Assembly (NCBI GenBank): GCA_964521105.1 | Contig: CAZFPO010000002.1 | Location: forward strand, 1 to 64,000 | From: JAQUGA01 sp964521105 | GTDB lineage: Bacteria; Bacteroidota; Bacteroidia; Bacteroidales; WCHB1-69 | Length of the DNA: 64,000 bases | Direction: 5' to 3' | Shown here: positions 1 through 9,453 of the stretch, piece after piece | How the letters are laid out: each line of letters begins with the position of its first letter | Numbering within the stretch: position 1 is the first letter of the stretch | Notes under the pieces: generated by a model | What the model was told of the DNA's origin: nothing | Databases searched by the model: none | What the model saw: only the letters and a program-made list of their open reading frames with translations | Program-made: the position numbers and the translations under genes

Positions 1-2
1 GA

Positions 3-1967
3 TTAACAACAACAACCACTTATACCCGTTGGGCAAAAGATGGTTTATGTAATACTTCGTTTACTCAATCAACTGGCACATGGGTAGTTACAGTCGAACT
101 GGATCCAGTTGCACCGACAGCCACTAAATTGCCCAATGTTGCTTCGGTTTGTGCAGGTCAAACACTTACATTATCTGGAGTTACTGATAATGGAGGTGGA
201 ACTGGAACTTGTAATATCGAATACAGGTATAGTACAAATAATGGAAGTTCATGGTCTGCATGGTCAACCTCAGCTGCTACTTTTGCTGCTGTTGCTGGTG
301 CAAATAACTTAATTGAAATTCGTATGAATTGTAATGGAAATGGTTGTGATATTTCTTCTTCATCACAATATTCTTGGGATGTTCAAGCTCAGCCAACTGC
401 CAAAACTATCACAAAGAACCCTGACCAAATTGGTGTATGTGCAGGGGCAGATGTTTCCGCAACATTTAGTAGTGGCTCTGGTGGAATTGCATCAACAGAT
501 GTTTATGAATATAGTTTAAATACGGGTAGTTCATGGGCAACATACACTCCTGCATCTAATATTTCAACTATTACAGCAGGAGCCGACCAAATCCAAATAC
601 GTACTCGAAGAGAATCTTCTGGAACGGGTTGTTCTAATTCAGCATATAACACAGTTACATGGACTGTTTATGAACTTCCATCTTTAGTCATTAAAGAACG
701 TTGTATTACTGGAATGAGAACACTTGAACTTGGAGGAAACGGAGGGTCAACAGTTTATAATAATTATCAAAAACTGGGAGATTTGCCACAAGTAAGCAAT
801 GTATATACAGTATCTCTTGATTCGGTTTCAAATTTCAGAGTGAAAGATAATAACGAATGTTGGTCACCTTATGTTACTTACACAGCACCAACTATTCCAA
901 CCGAAATTTCCAGTACTGGCACTTCTGGTATTTGTTTAATAAGAGGTGAAAATACTTGGTCGCATGTTATTGACATTACTAATGATGTTTTAGTATCCAT
1001 TCAAGATAATGGAAATGACCTCGGATTGATTAATGCAAATGTATATGTTAGTGGCTCCACAACTCAGTTTAATAATACCTATTATTTAAGAAGAAACTAC
1101 TTAATAGATGTTGAACAACAACCAACTACTCCAGTAACTATTCGTTTGTATTATTCTGATTCTGAGTTTAATCAATTAGTTTCGGCTTCAACTACTAACA
1201 TTAATAATCAAGACGATGTTTCGAGTGCTAATGACTTAAGAGTAACAAAATATCACAACGGTAATGGCACAATGGATAACAGTTATGCAAATAATGACTT
1301 TACGTGTGCTCCTTGTTTTACTGTTCTTGCTCCTGTTGGAAACGGTGCTTCTTATGGGTCAAATTATATTGATGTTCAGGTAAATAGTTTTAGCGAACTA
1401 TGGTTGCATGGTGGCTCTAACGAATCATCTTGGTTGCCTGTTGAGTTATTGTCTTTTGACGCAATTTGTAAAGGTAATAATACATTAATCAGATGGATTA
1501 CTGCAAGCGAACGTAACAATAATTATTTCACAATTGAAAGAAGCGTAGATGGCTTGAATTTCAGTGAAATTGCCAGAATTAATGGTTCAGGCAATAGTAA
1601 TTCTATAATGGAGTATTCTGTTATTGATGATAAAAAACCTGAAGGATTAGTTTATTACCGATTAACTCAAACCGATTTTGATGGAAAAAATACTATTTAT
1701 AATACGAAAGTTGTAAATTGTAGTAATTCGCAAGAACTTGTAATAGTTCCGAATCCATTCAAAGACAATATTACAATTCAAGGAGTTGTAGATGAAAATT
1801 GTATAATCGAAATTTACAACTCTGTTGGAGATAAGGTTTATGCCGAGAATTCATTAATTCAAGGAAATAAAGTTATTCAATTAGATTTCTTGAAACCTGG
1901 TATGTATATGGTAAGAGTTACAGAAAAATCAGGTAATATTCATTCCTTTAAAATGGTTAAAAACTAA
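3..1967 (+). CDS. T9SS-secreted Ig-like repeat surface protein (5' truncated)
   Basis: The reading frame is open to the left edge, so the N-terminus and signal peptide lie outside the window; about 654 residues are visible. They begin with at least two Ig-like modules of roughly 90 residues, each with a VCAG opening and a GSSW motif, of a kind common in Bacteroidota surface proteins. A beta-rich region without a clear family follows. The last ~75 residues form a T9SS type A sorting domain: PNPF start, an NSVGDKV beta-strand, GMYMVRV and a terminal FKMVKN. Such a domain is normally removed during export across the outer membrane, leaving the passenger on the surface or released. No catalytic motif is seen, so an adhesin or structural role is a guess. 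A strong terminator lies 18 bp after the stop. Confidence 0.85.
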   Translation, partial: LTTTTTYTRWAKDGLCNTSFTQSTGTWVVTVELDPVAPTATKLPNVASVCAGQTLTLSGVTDNGGGTGTCNIEYRYSTNNGSSWSAWSTSAATFAAVAGANNLIEIRMNCNGNGCDISSSSQYSWDVQAQPTAKTITKNPDQIGVCAGADVSATFSSGSGGIASTDVYEYSLNTGSSWATYTPASNISTITAGADQIQIRTRRESSGTGCSNSAYNTVTWTVYELPSLVIKERCITGMRTLELGGNGGSTVYNNYQKLGDLPQVSNVYTVSLDSVSNFRVKDNNECWSPYVTYTAPTIPTEISSTGTSGICLIRGENTWSHVIDITNDVLVSIQDNGNDLGLINANVYVSGSTTQFNNTYYLRRNYLIDVEQQPTTPVTIRLYYSDSEFNQLVSASTTNINNQDDVSSANDLRVTKYHNGNGTMDNSYANNDFTCAPCFTVLAPVGNGASYGSNYIDVQVNSFSELWLHGGSNESSWLPVELLSFDAICKGNNTLIRWITASERNNNYFTIERSVDGLNFSEIARINGSGNSNSIMEYSVIDDKKPEGLVYYRLTQTDFDGKNTIYNTKVVNCSNSQELVIVPNPFKDNITIQGVVDENCIIEIYNSVGDKVYAENSLIQGNKVIQLDFLKPGMYMVRVTEKSGNIHSFKMVKN

Positions 1968-1985
1968 AGTCATTAAATAAAAATG

Positions 1986-2020
1986 AAAAAGGACTCGATA
2001 AATCGAGTCCTTTTCTTTTT
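1986..2020 (+). terminator. Rho-independent terminator
   Basis: A perfect 9-bp stem (GGACTCGAT, 1991-1999, with its complement at 2002-2010) has a 2-base loop and is extended by five As on the left and a T-rich tract on the right. It sits just after the stop codon at 1967. Confidence 0.85.
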
Positions 2021-2088
2021 ACAAACCCAGCGTCAGCAATAGTATCGATTAAATTATTTCTACATCTATTAGTTCGGCTTTTTCAAAT

Positions 2089-2150
2089 CTCCTCGGAGGA
2101 GGACTTTCCGAAAATCCTTATTAGTTGTCATTCTGCTAGAACACAAGAAT
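2089..2150. repeat. Short palindromic intergenic element
   Basis: A near-perfect palindrome (CTCCTC, one base, GAGGAG) at 2089-2101 is followed by TTGTCATTCTGC (2124-2135) and an AAGAATTTCCC stretch (2146 onward). From memory, Bacteroidota genomes often carry dispersed intergenic elements with a GTCATTCTG...GAAGAATCTCC pattern, and this looks like a degraded relative. Only one copy was noticed in the window, so the call is weak. Confidence 0.2.
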
Positions 2151-2154
2151 TTCC

Positions 2155-3354
2155 CTAAATTCCAATTTCAATTTGGAACATCACATTCCATGTATTCTTT
2201 GGAATCAATATAATTGAATGAGACTTTTGTTCAATGCGAGCTACATTGAACTGCAACTTGGTTTTATGCTGTATAATATACTTATTTAAGCCAAGCATAA
2301 ATATTTGTCGGTCGGGTTCAACATCTTTCAATATTGAATACGGTTTAGTGAATGAATACCTTCCAGCAATTTCAAAATTGTTTTTAAAACAATAACTAAT
2401 TTGTTGATTAATTCCCTCGCCAACGAATAAAAATCTATTCACATTGTCAACATCGATAACAAATGGATTCTTGACATCTCGTTTAGCATATTCCGTTTCA
2501 AAAGCCCAACCATTATATTTCAGAATCATATCTGCATAAAAAGTATTTATATTTCGTTGTCCAATAAAGTAATGCCCTCTCTGTCCTTCAGTTCGGATTG
2601 CACCTTCATTCTTAGCCCAAGTTGCCGCAATTGATAATTTAGGTTTTGGTTCTCGCAACAAATCGCCCTCAAAGTAATCACCTTTATCCTTGAATTTGCC
2701 AAATGGCAACACCTCTACCCTACCCGTATAGCAAAGACCCTTATCAGTTGTTGAAATATTTCGTCCTTCACCCGAAGAAATTGCACCTTTAACGTTAACA
2801 ATTAGCTTTTTAACTGGCATAGTGTAGTATAAAAATGCCCCAAAATCCCTATCGAGGGTAAAAATATTATTCACGATTGAACGGTCGGCAAACTGCTGGG
2901 AGCCACTTGAAATTACTCTTTGTCGGTTACCTGGGAGTTTTCCTTGTCCAAAACCAAAATACAAATGATGATTAACATGATAATGAATTAAAGCATCTCT
3001 CACTATGTTTGGTCTATGTGAGCCGTCCCAGTCCTGATCACTAAGCGAAAATGCTAATTGCAAATAATAGGTTAATTTTGGATTTAAAACAAAGCCATCA
3101 AATCGTAATCTTAATCGACGAACAGTGGCTTCAACCGAAGAAATTTCAAAATCATCATCGGTAGTAATACCAGCTCGGTTCTGCATTCTGAATCGAAGAT
3201 TCATAAAAAACATCGAATCGGGTGCTTGAAACCCAATTCCATCATGAAAATCGATGTATGCACGTTCGTCGGTTTCTTTTTGCGATTTTGCAGAGCAAAT
3301 GATTAGGAATATAAATCCAAAAAACAAAATTTGCCTTAAAATTTTCATATCCAT
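2155..3354 (-). CDS. Porin O/P family (phosphate-selective porin) outer-membrane protein
   Basis: This 399-residue protein starts with a signal peptide (ILFFGFIFLIICSAKSQ) and continues as alternating beta-strands ending in a typical barrel C-terminus. Two stretches fit the Pseudomonas OprO/OprP-like family: MNLRFRMQNR near the N-terminus, then RRLRLRFDGFVLNPKLTYYLQ (about residues 80-100) with the FxLSxxDW motif just after. Family members form trimeric outer-membrane channels; some prefer phosphate or polyphosphate, but Bacteroidota homologues are poorly characterised. The gene is divergent from sixA-ppk1 across a repeat-filled spacer, which fits a phosphate theme without proving it. Homology is fairly sure; the substrate is not. 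Confidence 0.75.
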   Translation of the reverse strand: MDMKILRQILFFGFIFLIICSAKSQKETDERAYIDFHDGIGFQAPDSMFFMNLRFRMQNRAGITTDDDFEISSVEATVRRLRLRFDGFVLNPKLTYYLQLAFSLSDQDWDGSHRPNIVRDALIHYHVNHHLYFGFGQGKLPGNRQRVISSGSQQFADRSIVNNIFTLDRDFGAFLYYTMPVKKLIVNVKGAISSGEGRNISTTDKGLCYTGRVEVLPFGKFKDKGDYFEGDLLREPKPKLSIAATWAKNEGAIRTEGQRGHYFIGQRNINTFYADMILKYNGWAFETEYAKRDVKNPFVIDVDNVNRFLFVGEGINQQISYCFKNNFEIAGRYSFTKPYSILKDVEPDRQIFMLGLNKYIIQHKTKLQFNVARIEQKSHSIILIPKNTWNVMFQIEIGI

Positions 3355-3480
3355 TATTTTGGAGCGAATATATTAAATTAAAACTAAGTTTTTATTAATC
3401 CTGTATGAAATTTAACTATTACTTAATATTTGCTTAATTCAAAAAAGACATTTTGAAGTTTTCGGTGCTATTATTAATAT

Positions 3481-4316
3481 TTTAATTGAAAGAGTTGCAC
3501 TATGTTTCACAGAGTACACACAGTGTTTTACTGTGTTTTTTTTAACTGTGCAACATTAAGCCTGCCATAGGCAAATAAACTATTTATCAGCCATTTGTTT
3601 AACACAGTGTAATTATAAACATGAGTTCTACTTTAAACAAAAGATTCTGCCACAAAGCCACTAAGACACATAGGTTCACTAAATATTATTCGTGAATTAG
3701 TGGCTACTTTTATAAATAATCGTTGTTGTTTATTAAACACATAGACACATAGGAATTCATTTTTTTAACACATAGGCACATAGAAATTTTATTCGTGAAT
3801 TGGCTACTTTTATAAATAATCGTTGTTGTTTTTAAACACATAGACACATAGAAACTCATTTTNNNNNNNNNNNNNNNNNNNNNNNNNNNNNNNNNNNNNN
3901 NNNNNNNNNNNNNNNNNNNNNNNNNNNNNNNNNNNNNNNNNNNNNNNNNNNNNNNNNNNNNNTTTTATAAATAATCGTTGTTGTTTTTAAACACATAGAC
4001 ACATAGAAACTCATTTTGGGGAACGAAAGTTACACTATGTTTCACAGAGTACACACAGTGTTTCACTGAGTTTTTTCTTTGTCTTACACTGTGCAACACT
4101 GTGACCATTGCGTAGCAATCTGTGTAACACTGTGTAAATAAAATTTCTTGCCACGAAGGCTCAAAGTCCACCAAGGCGGATAAATTTATCAGCCGTGGCT
4201 GGACACTAAGATTCACTAAGTTTTTTAAAACACATAGGCACATAGAAACTCATTTCCGGGGAACGAAAGTTACACTATGTTTCACAGAGTACACACAGAG
4301 TTTCACTGTGTATATT
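3481..4316. repeat. Cluster of degenerate CACAGAG/ACACATAG intergenic repeats
   Basis: The 1.16 kb between the porin and sixA has no credible gene and is built from repeats. Unit A (GTT(A/G)CACTATG followed by TTTCACAGAG) occurs at about 3493-3545, 4029-4073 and 4269-4313. Unit B (AAACACATAG(A/G)CACATAG) occurs at about 3735-3752, 3766-3783, 3833-3850, 3990-4007 and 4228-4245. A TTTTATAAATAATCGTTG unit occurs at 3709, 3808 and 3963. A segment of roughly 85 bp starting near 3990 recurs about 240 bp later. CCAC(A/G)AAG...ACTAAG motifs are at about 3649-3665 and 4151-4220. The short motifs end in related CACAGAG/CACATAG heptamers. There is no constant spacer, so this is not CRISPR. Confidence 0.8.
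3863..3962. other. Assembly gap (100 N) flanked by identical 55-bp copies
   Basis: The 55 bases before the gap (3808-3862) are identical to the 55 bases after it (3963-4017). The same arrangement occurs at the other two gaps in the window. The simplest reading is two contig ends overlapping by 55 bp that were joined with a default-size gap. A diverged third copy starts at 3709, so real repeat copies may be collapsed here. Confidence 0.9.
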
Positions 4317-4454
4317 TGCGGTTAGTTGTTTCGTAGTTGGTTTTTATTTAAACATAATTTATCCTATTTATCAGTGTAGAAAAACTAAAAAAATACAACC
4401 TCAAAGTAAAAAAAAATCATTTTGTATAAATTATGACAACACTTATGCAAAGAG

Positions 4455-4486
4455 TTGCCTTTATAAAGCCTATTTTACTATTTTTG
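4455..4486 (+). promoter_or_regulatory. Candidate Bacteroidota-type promoter for sixA-ppk1
   Basis: TTG at 4455-4457, a 21-base spacer, then TATTTTTG at 4479-4486, matching TTG-N(17-23)-TAnnTTTG. Transcription would start about 7 bases downstream, leaving a leader of roughly 20 nt before the sixA start at 4516. Confidence 0.5.
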
Positions 4487-4515
4487 TATTTACAATCAAT
4501 GACATTTATTTTATT

Positions 4516-5019
4516 ATGAAAACAATTTCGTTTGTACGACATGCAAAAGCCTCATCCGATGCAAAATATAAACGTGATTTCGACAGAGAAATTAATGAAC
4601 GCGGTATCGAAAAAACTAATTTCCTAACTCAAATTATTAAACTTAAACAAATTAAACCCGAGTTAATAATTTGTAGTCCTTCGATTAGAACAACACAAAC
4701 AGCTCAACTAATTATACAGACATTAAATTGGACAAAAACTCAAATAATTTACGATGAATTGCTATATAGTGGAAATTATCAAAACTATTTAAATGCAATT
4801 TACTCAATTGATGACCAAATAAATTCGGTGATGATTATTGGACACAATCCTTCCATTTCGGAAGCTGCGTTTGAACTATACAATAAAGCAGAAATAATGA
4901 AAACATCTCAAATTTGCCATTTCGAGATTGAAACCAAAAAATGGTCAGAAATTTCAAAATCTCAAATAAAATCATGGTTTACTATTAATCCAAAATCCTC
5001 AGAATCAGCACATGAATAA
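4516..5019 (+). CDS. sixA: SixA-like histidine phosphatase
   Basis: A 167-residue single-domain member of the histidine phosphatase (phosphoglycerate mutase-like) superfamily. The N-terminal VRHAKAS motif supplies the nucleophilic His9 (an RHA rather than RHG signature, typical of the SixA branch), and IIGHNPS supplies the second catalytic histidine at residue 110. The length fits SixA, which in E. coli dephosphorylates phosphohistidine on HPt or PTS proteins. The stop overlaps the ppk1 start by 8 bp, so the two are almost certainly co-translated. PPK1 itself works through a phosphohistidine, but a regulatory link is only inference. Small-molecule phosphatase activity is the alternative. Confidence 0.8.
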   Translation: MKTISFVRHAKASSDAKYKRDFDREINERGIEKTNFLTQIIKLKQIKPELIICSPSIRTTQTAQLIIQTLNWTKTQIIYDELLYSGNYQNYLNAIYSIDDQINSVMIIGHNPSISEAAFELYNKAEIMKTSQICHFEIETKKWSEISKSQIKSWFTINPKSSESAHE

Positions 5020-7072
5020 TTCAATACCACTACTAAATCGCGAGTTAAGCTGGTTGCAATTTAACGAAAGAGTATTGCAAGAAGCAGCCGATTGTCGTAA
5101 CCCATTAATTGAGCGAATTAAATTTTTAGGAATTTATTCAAATAACTTAGATGAGTTTTTTAGAGTTCGAGTAGCGACTATCAAACGCCTTGTTTCGCTA
5201 AAAAAAACAAGTAATGATTATTTGAATTTCAATCCACAAACCACCTTAGAACAGATTTACGAAACCGACAAACGATATCAAAAATCATTTTTAAATGTTT
5301 ATCGAAAGCTATTAAAAGAGCTTCACCAAGAAAATATCTTTATAAAAAATGAAAAGCAACTAAATGCTGAACAAGGGAAATTTGTAAAAGACTTTTTTCA
5401 AAAAAACGTTCGACCGTATTTATTTCCAATAATGCTCAAGCGTTTTAAAGATGTAAGCAGTATAAAGGATACATCAATATATTTAGCTATTCACATGTTC
5501 GATCGTAAGAATAAATTAATAGAAGACTTTGCATTTTTAGAAATACCTGTAGATACCATTTCGCGTTTTTTAATTTTGCCGCAGGAAGGAGAGCATAAAT
5601 ACATTATGCTTATGGACGATGTAATAAGGTATTGTTTAGTTGACATCTTTTCAAATTTTAATTATACAAATTATACTGCCTATACTTTTAAAATAACTCG
5701 AGATTCTGAATTGGATTTAGATAACGATACTTCAAAAAGCTTTATAGAACTCATTTCCGAAAGTTTAAAAAAACGAAAAAAAGGGGCTCCCGTCCGTTTA
5801 GTTTATGATAAGTATATGCCCGAAAATTTGTTAAAAAAAATTGCTATACTGCTTAACTTGCATAAGCCCGAATCACTTGTTGCTAGTGGCAGATATCATA
5901 ACTTTAAAGATTTTATGGAATTTACAAATGTTGGTTCAAAAGATTTAGAATTTGAGCCAATGCCACCCATGCCCCACCCCGAATTTGTCAATCAAAAAAG
6001 TATTTTTAATGTTTTAAATCAAAAAGATGTTCTCCTTTTTACTCCATATCACTCATTCCAGCACATCGTTGATATGCTTCGCGAAGCCTCAATTGACCCA
6101 AATGTAACATCAATAAAAATGACTATTTACCGGGTTGCAAAGCATTCAAATGTAATAAATGCACTCATTAATGCCTCCCGAAACGGTAAAGATGTTACTG
6201 TTTTTATGGAACTCCAAGCACGTTTTAACGAAGAACAAAACATCTATTGGACTCAAAAATTGCAAGAAGCTGGTGTGAAAATTCTTTCGGGAATACCTGG
6301 ATTTAAAGTTCATGCAAAATTAATCATCATAAAACGTATTGAGAATAAAACTCGAAAAACATACGCTAATATCGGAACAGGTAACTTTAATGAAATTACA
6401 TCTCAAGTTTTTACAGATGTTGCACTATTAACATCACACCCATTAATTTGCTCGGAAGTGGATAGAGTTTTTAGTTTATTTGAAACCTATTATCGCCCGC
6501 AAACTTTCAAAAAACTAATCGTTGCTCCTTTTTCCATGCGTAGTTTTGTTATAAACTTATTAAACATTGAAATACATAATGCAAAAAAAGGAAAACCTGC
6601 TTGGGCTATAATTAAGTTAAACAATTTGGTTGATATTATTACCGTTCAAAAACTTTATCAAGCATCGCAAGCAGGCGTTAAAATTAAACTCATCGTTCGT
6701 GGTATTTGCGTTATAAAATGTGGTGTACCAGGACTAAGTGAAAACATTGAAGCAGTGAGTATTTTGGATAGATTTTTAGAACATGCTCGGGTTTTTTGTT
6801 TTTGCAATAATGGTAAAGAAGATGTATACATTTCATCAGCCGATTGGATGATACGAAATTTTGATAACCGTTTTGAAATTGCCTGTCCAATATTAGATCA
6901 ATCTTTAAAAGAAGATATAAAAAAATTACTTCAAATAAACTTAACCGATAATCAAAAAAGCAGAATTTTAAGCGATAAATACAATAATTGTTACAAGCAA
7001 TCAAATGATGAAGAACCAATTAGACTGCAGTATGCACTTTATAATTATCTAAAATCCAAAACACAAGAATAA
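5012..7072 (+). CDS. ppk1: Polyphosphate kinase 1
   Basis: PPK1 reversibly transfers the terminal ATP phosphate to an inorganic polyphosphate chain. At 686 residues it is full length for the family. The N-terminal domain opens with NRELSWLQFNERVL, followed by SNNLDEFFRVR. The two C-terminal phospholipase-D-like domains are present: GFKVHAKL carries the autophosphorylated histidine (His434, equivalent to E. coli His435), GTGNFNE follows, and a second conserved histidine is in FLEHARVF (His591). It overlaps sixA by 8 bp and is followed 22 bp later by the M1 peptidase gene, so one transcript from the promoter near 4455 could cover all three. The start at 5012 is supported by the conserved NRELSW beginning only 9 residues in. 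Confidence 0.95.
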   Translation: MNNSIPLLNRELSWLQFNERVLQEAADCRNPLIERIKFLGIYSNNLDEFFRVRVATIKRLVSLKKTSNDYLNFNPQTTLEQIYETDKRYQKSFLNVYRKLLKELHQENIFIKNEKQLNAEQGKFVKDFFQKNVRPYLFPIMLKRFKDVSSIKDTSIYLAIHMFDRKNKLIEDFAFLEIPVDTISRFLILPQEGEHKYIMLMDDVIRYCLVDIFSNFNYTNYTAYTFKITRDSELDLDNDTSKSFIELISESLKKRKKGAPVRLVYDKYMPENLLKKIAILLNLHKPESLVASGRYHNFKDFMEFTNVGSKDLEFEPMPPMPHPEFVNQKSIFNVLNQKDVLLFTPYHSFQHIVDMLREASIDPNVTSIKMTIYRVAKHSNVINALINASRNGKDVTVFMELQARFNEEQNIYWTQKLQEAGVKILSGIPGFKVHAKLIIIKRIENKTRKTYANIGTGNFNEITSQVFTDVALLTSHPLICSEVDRVFSLFETYYRPQTFKKLIVAPFSMRSFVINLLNIEIHNAKKGKPAWAIIKLNNLVDIITVQKLYQASQAGVKIKLIVRGICVIKCGVPGLSENIEAVSILDRFLEHARVFCFCNNGKEDVYISSADWMIRNFDNRFEIACPILDQSLKEDIKKLLQINLTDNQKSRILSDKYNNCYKQSNDEEPIRLQYALYNYLKSKTQE

Positions 7073-7094
7073 AAAAAACAATAAAATAGCAAAA

Positions 7095-9422
7095 ATGAAA
7101 AAGATTATTTTTTCTTACATAACAATTTTGACATTTATCTATCAACTATCGGCTCAAACCGTTGGTCGTTCTGACACATTAGATGTTTTACATTACGACA
7201 TACACCTTCAAATTACTGATTTTACCGATAAATCAATATCGGGTAATACAATTTTAACGATTACTCCACGGATGAATTCGATACATGTGGTTAATTTAGA
7301 TTTACTCGCATTACAAATAGATTCAATATTAATTGATGGAACAAAAACCACTAATTTTTCATATAACGACACACTTATTCGAATCACATTGGGCAATTCA
7401 ATTAATATTAATGACACGATTCGAACCAACATTTATTATCACGGCAATCCGGTAAAAGACCCTTCCGATTGGGGCGGGTTTTATTTTTCAGGAGAATATG
7501 CATTTAATCTTGGAGTAGGATTTCAGGATGTTCCACATAACTATGGCAGAGTTTGGTTTCCTTGCATAGATGAATTTAAAGACCGTGCAACTTACGATTG
7601 CTTTATAACCACAAAAACCAATCATAAGGCAGTTTGTGGTGGCACATTATTAGAAACAATACAATCATCAGATACAACTAAAACATACCATTGGCGTTTA
7701 CAACAAACCATTCCAACCTATTTAGCATCGGTGGCTGTGGGTGATTATGTAAAGGTAGAAATTCCATCTACAATTAACAATGTGCCTATTCAATTTTACA
7801 CTACTCCTTCTTCTGCATCTCAAGTTATTCCTAGTTTGGCTAATATTGACACAATAGCTAAAATATTTATTTATCGATTTGGTCCCTATTTATGGGATAG
7901 AATTGGGTATGTGGGCGTTTCATTTAATTCAGGAGCGATGGAACATGCCACAAACATTGCTTATCCAACGTTTGCCCTAACTGGCAATAATACATACGAG
8001 GATTTATACGCTCATGAGCTTTCGCATCACTGGTTTGGCGATTTAATAACGTGCGAAAAAGCCGAAGAGATGTGGATAAACGAAGGTTTTGCACGTTATT
8101 CGGAAGCAATATTCAAAGAAATTCTTTACCCCAACTTCAACCCACTTTTAGATGGTTATAAAAGCGAAATCCGCGACCTCCAACACAAAGTTCTTCGCTT
8201 TGCTCATCGCGATGATGGTGATTATTATGCCATTGCAAATGTAGATATTTCTGTTACATACGGTACCACCTCTTATGATAAAGGAGCTTTGTTTATTCAT
8301 ACCTTAAGGCGATATATGGGCGATGATAAGTTTTTTAGTTCAGTAAAACATGTTTTGGACATTTATAAATTCAAACCAATTTCGTCCGAAATATTTAGAG
8401 ATGAAATGAGCAATTATTCTGGAATTAACTTAAACGATTTTTTTGATGCCTGGGTATTTCAACCTGGTTTTTTACATTTCAATGTTGATTCTTTGGTAAT
8501 AGCTAATTCATCAAACAACACATACAAATATACTATTAAACAACAATTACACAAAGCTTTAACTTTTGGTAATTCAAACAAAGTAGAGGTGCAATTTTTT
8601 GGACAACAATGGCAAAAGTATACCGATACAATATATTTCTCGGGCGAATTTGGCACAAAAAACGTTCAATTACCATTTACACCGGTATACTACACCGTTG
8701 ATTTTGACGAAAACATGGCTGATGCCGTGAGTGATTACAATTTAATTTTAAATTCGGTTCAAAGTAATTCTATGCCAAATGCTTTTTTATCGTTAAATGT
8801 AACCGAGATAGCCGATTCGGCATTAGTTCGTGTAGAGCATCATTGGGTAGCTCCAAATTCTTCGGCTCTCCCCTCGCCTTCAATCATGCGTTTATCACCA
8901 AACAGATACTGGCGAATTGATGGTATTTTTCCATCAATTTTTGATGCAAAGCTAATTTTTAGCTATAACTCTTCTGCCGATTTAGACCAAGAATTTATTA
9001 ATAGTACTTCACTCGATTCAGTTTGTATCGCATATCGCAGAAATAATAACGACACTTGGAGATTAGTTCCTTTTACAAGAATTGGTGCTAGCACGGGTAT
9101 TATCAGGGTTGACCATTTTTTACCTGGTGAATATGCGCTTGCTGTTGGCGATATTCATCAAATTAAAATTGATGAAAACAAAACAAATAATTCCATACAT
9201 ATCTATCCTAATCCGGCAAATTCAAAATTATTTATCGACAATGTAAACAGAAATAATATAGAATTTTCAATTATCGATTCAAATGGTAAAAAATGTATCA
9301 ACGGATTATTAAACCAACAAAATAATTCAATTAACATTCAGTCTCTTAAGAATGGATATTATGCGATTGAATTTTATTCAAAAGAAATAAAAATTAAAAC
9401 TGAAAAATTTATCAAGCAATAA
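7095..9422 (+). CDS. M1-family aminopeptidase with T9SS sorting domain
   Basis: A 775-residue secreted zinc metallopeptidase. A signal peptide (residues 1-21, ending LSAQ) is followed by the M1 N-terminal beta-domain, the exopeptidase motif GAMEH, and the zinc site HELSHHW, with ligands His307, His311 and Glu330 at the expected spacing and Glu308 as general base. The catalytic domain ends near residue 460; a beta-rich part follows. From about residue 700 a type A T9SS sorting domain begins (IHIYPNPANSKLF), with NGYYAIEF near the end. The family removes N-terminal residues from peptides, so an extracellular or surface role in peptide use is likely. It follows ppk1 closely, but a functional link is not evident. 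A bidirectional terminator comes directly after the stop. Confidence 0.93.
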   Translation: MKKIIFSYITILTFIYQLSAQTVGRSDTLDVLHYDIHLQITDFTDKSISGNTILTITPRMNSIHVVNLDLLALQIDSILIDGTKTTNFSYNDTLIRITLGNSININDTIRTNIYYHGNPVKDPSDWGGFYFSGEYAFNLGVGFQDVPHNYGRVWFPCIDEFKDRATYDCFITTKTNHKAVCGGTLLETIQSSDTTKTYHWRLQQTIPTYLASVAVGDYVKVEIPSTINNVPIQFYTTPSSASQVIPSLANIDTIAKIFIYRFGPYLWDRIGYVGVSFNSGAMEHATNIAYPTFALTGNNTYEDLYAHELSHHWFGDLITCEKAEEMWINEGFARYSEAIFKEILYPNFNPLLDGYKSEIRDLQHKVLRFAHRDDGDYYAIANVDISVTYGTTSYDKGALFIHTLRRYMGDDKFFSSVKHVLDIYKFKPISSEIFRDEMSNYSGINLNDFFDAWVFQPGFLHFNVDSLVIANSSNNTYKYTIKQQLHKALTFGNSNKVEVQFFGQQWQKYTDTIYFSGEFGTKNVQLPFTPVYYTVDFDENMADAVSDYNLILNSVQSNSMPNAFLSLNVTEIADSALVRVEHHWVAPNSSALPSPSIMRLSPNRYWRIDGIFPSIFDAKLIFSYNSSADLDQEFINSTSLDSVCIAYRRNNNDTWRLVPFTRIGASTGIIRVDHFLPGEYALAVGDIHQIKIDENKTNNSIHIYPNPANSKLFIDNVNRNNIEFSIIDSNGKKCINGLLNQQNNSINIQSLKNGYYAIEFYSKEIKIKTEKFIKQ

Positions 9423-9451
9423 AAAAAGGTGGAAAATTTTCCACCTTTTTT
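9421..9451. terminator. Bidirectional Rho-independent terminator
   Basis: Perfectly palindromic hairpin AAAAAAGGTGGAAAA / TTTTCCACCTTTTTT lying between two convergent stop codons. A-tract and T-tract on the two sides allow it to end both the M1 peptidase transcript and the minus-strand type B cargo transcript. Confidence 0.9.
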
Positions 9452-9453
9452 TG

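Noticed and set aside
3965..4243. 92-codon minus-strand frame in the repeat region
   Set aside because: It is made of the CACAGAG/CACATAG repeats, gives a low-complexity protein and begins at the gap edge.
3481..4316. CRISPR array
   Set aside because: Repeats are imperfect, of several kinds and irregularly spaced; no cas gene is present.
7924..8109. Minus-strand frame within the M1 peptidase
   Set aside because: It lies opposite the zinc-binding motif of a well-supported gene.
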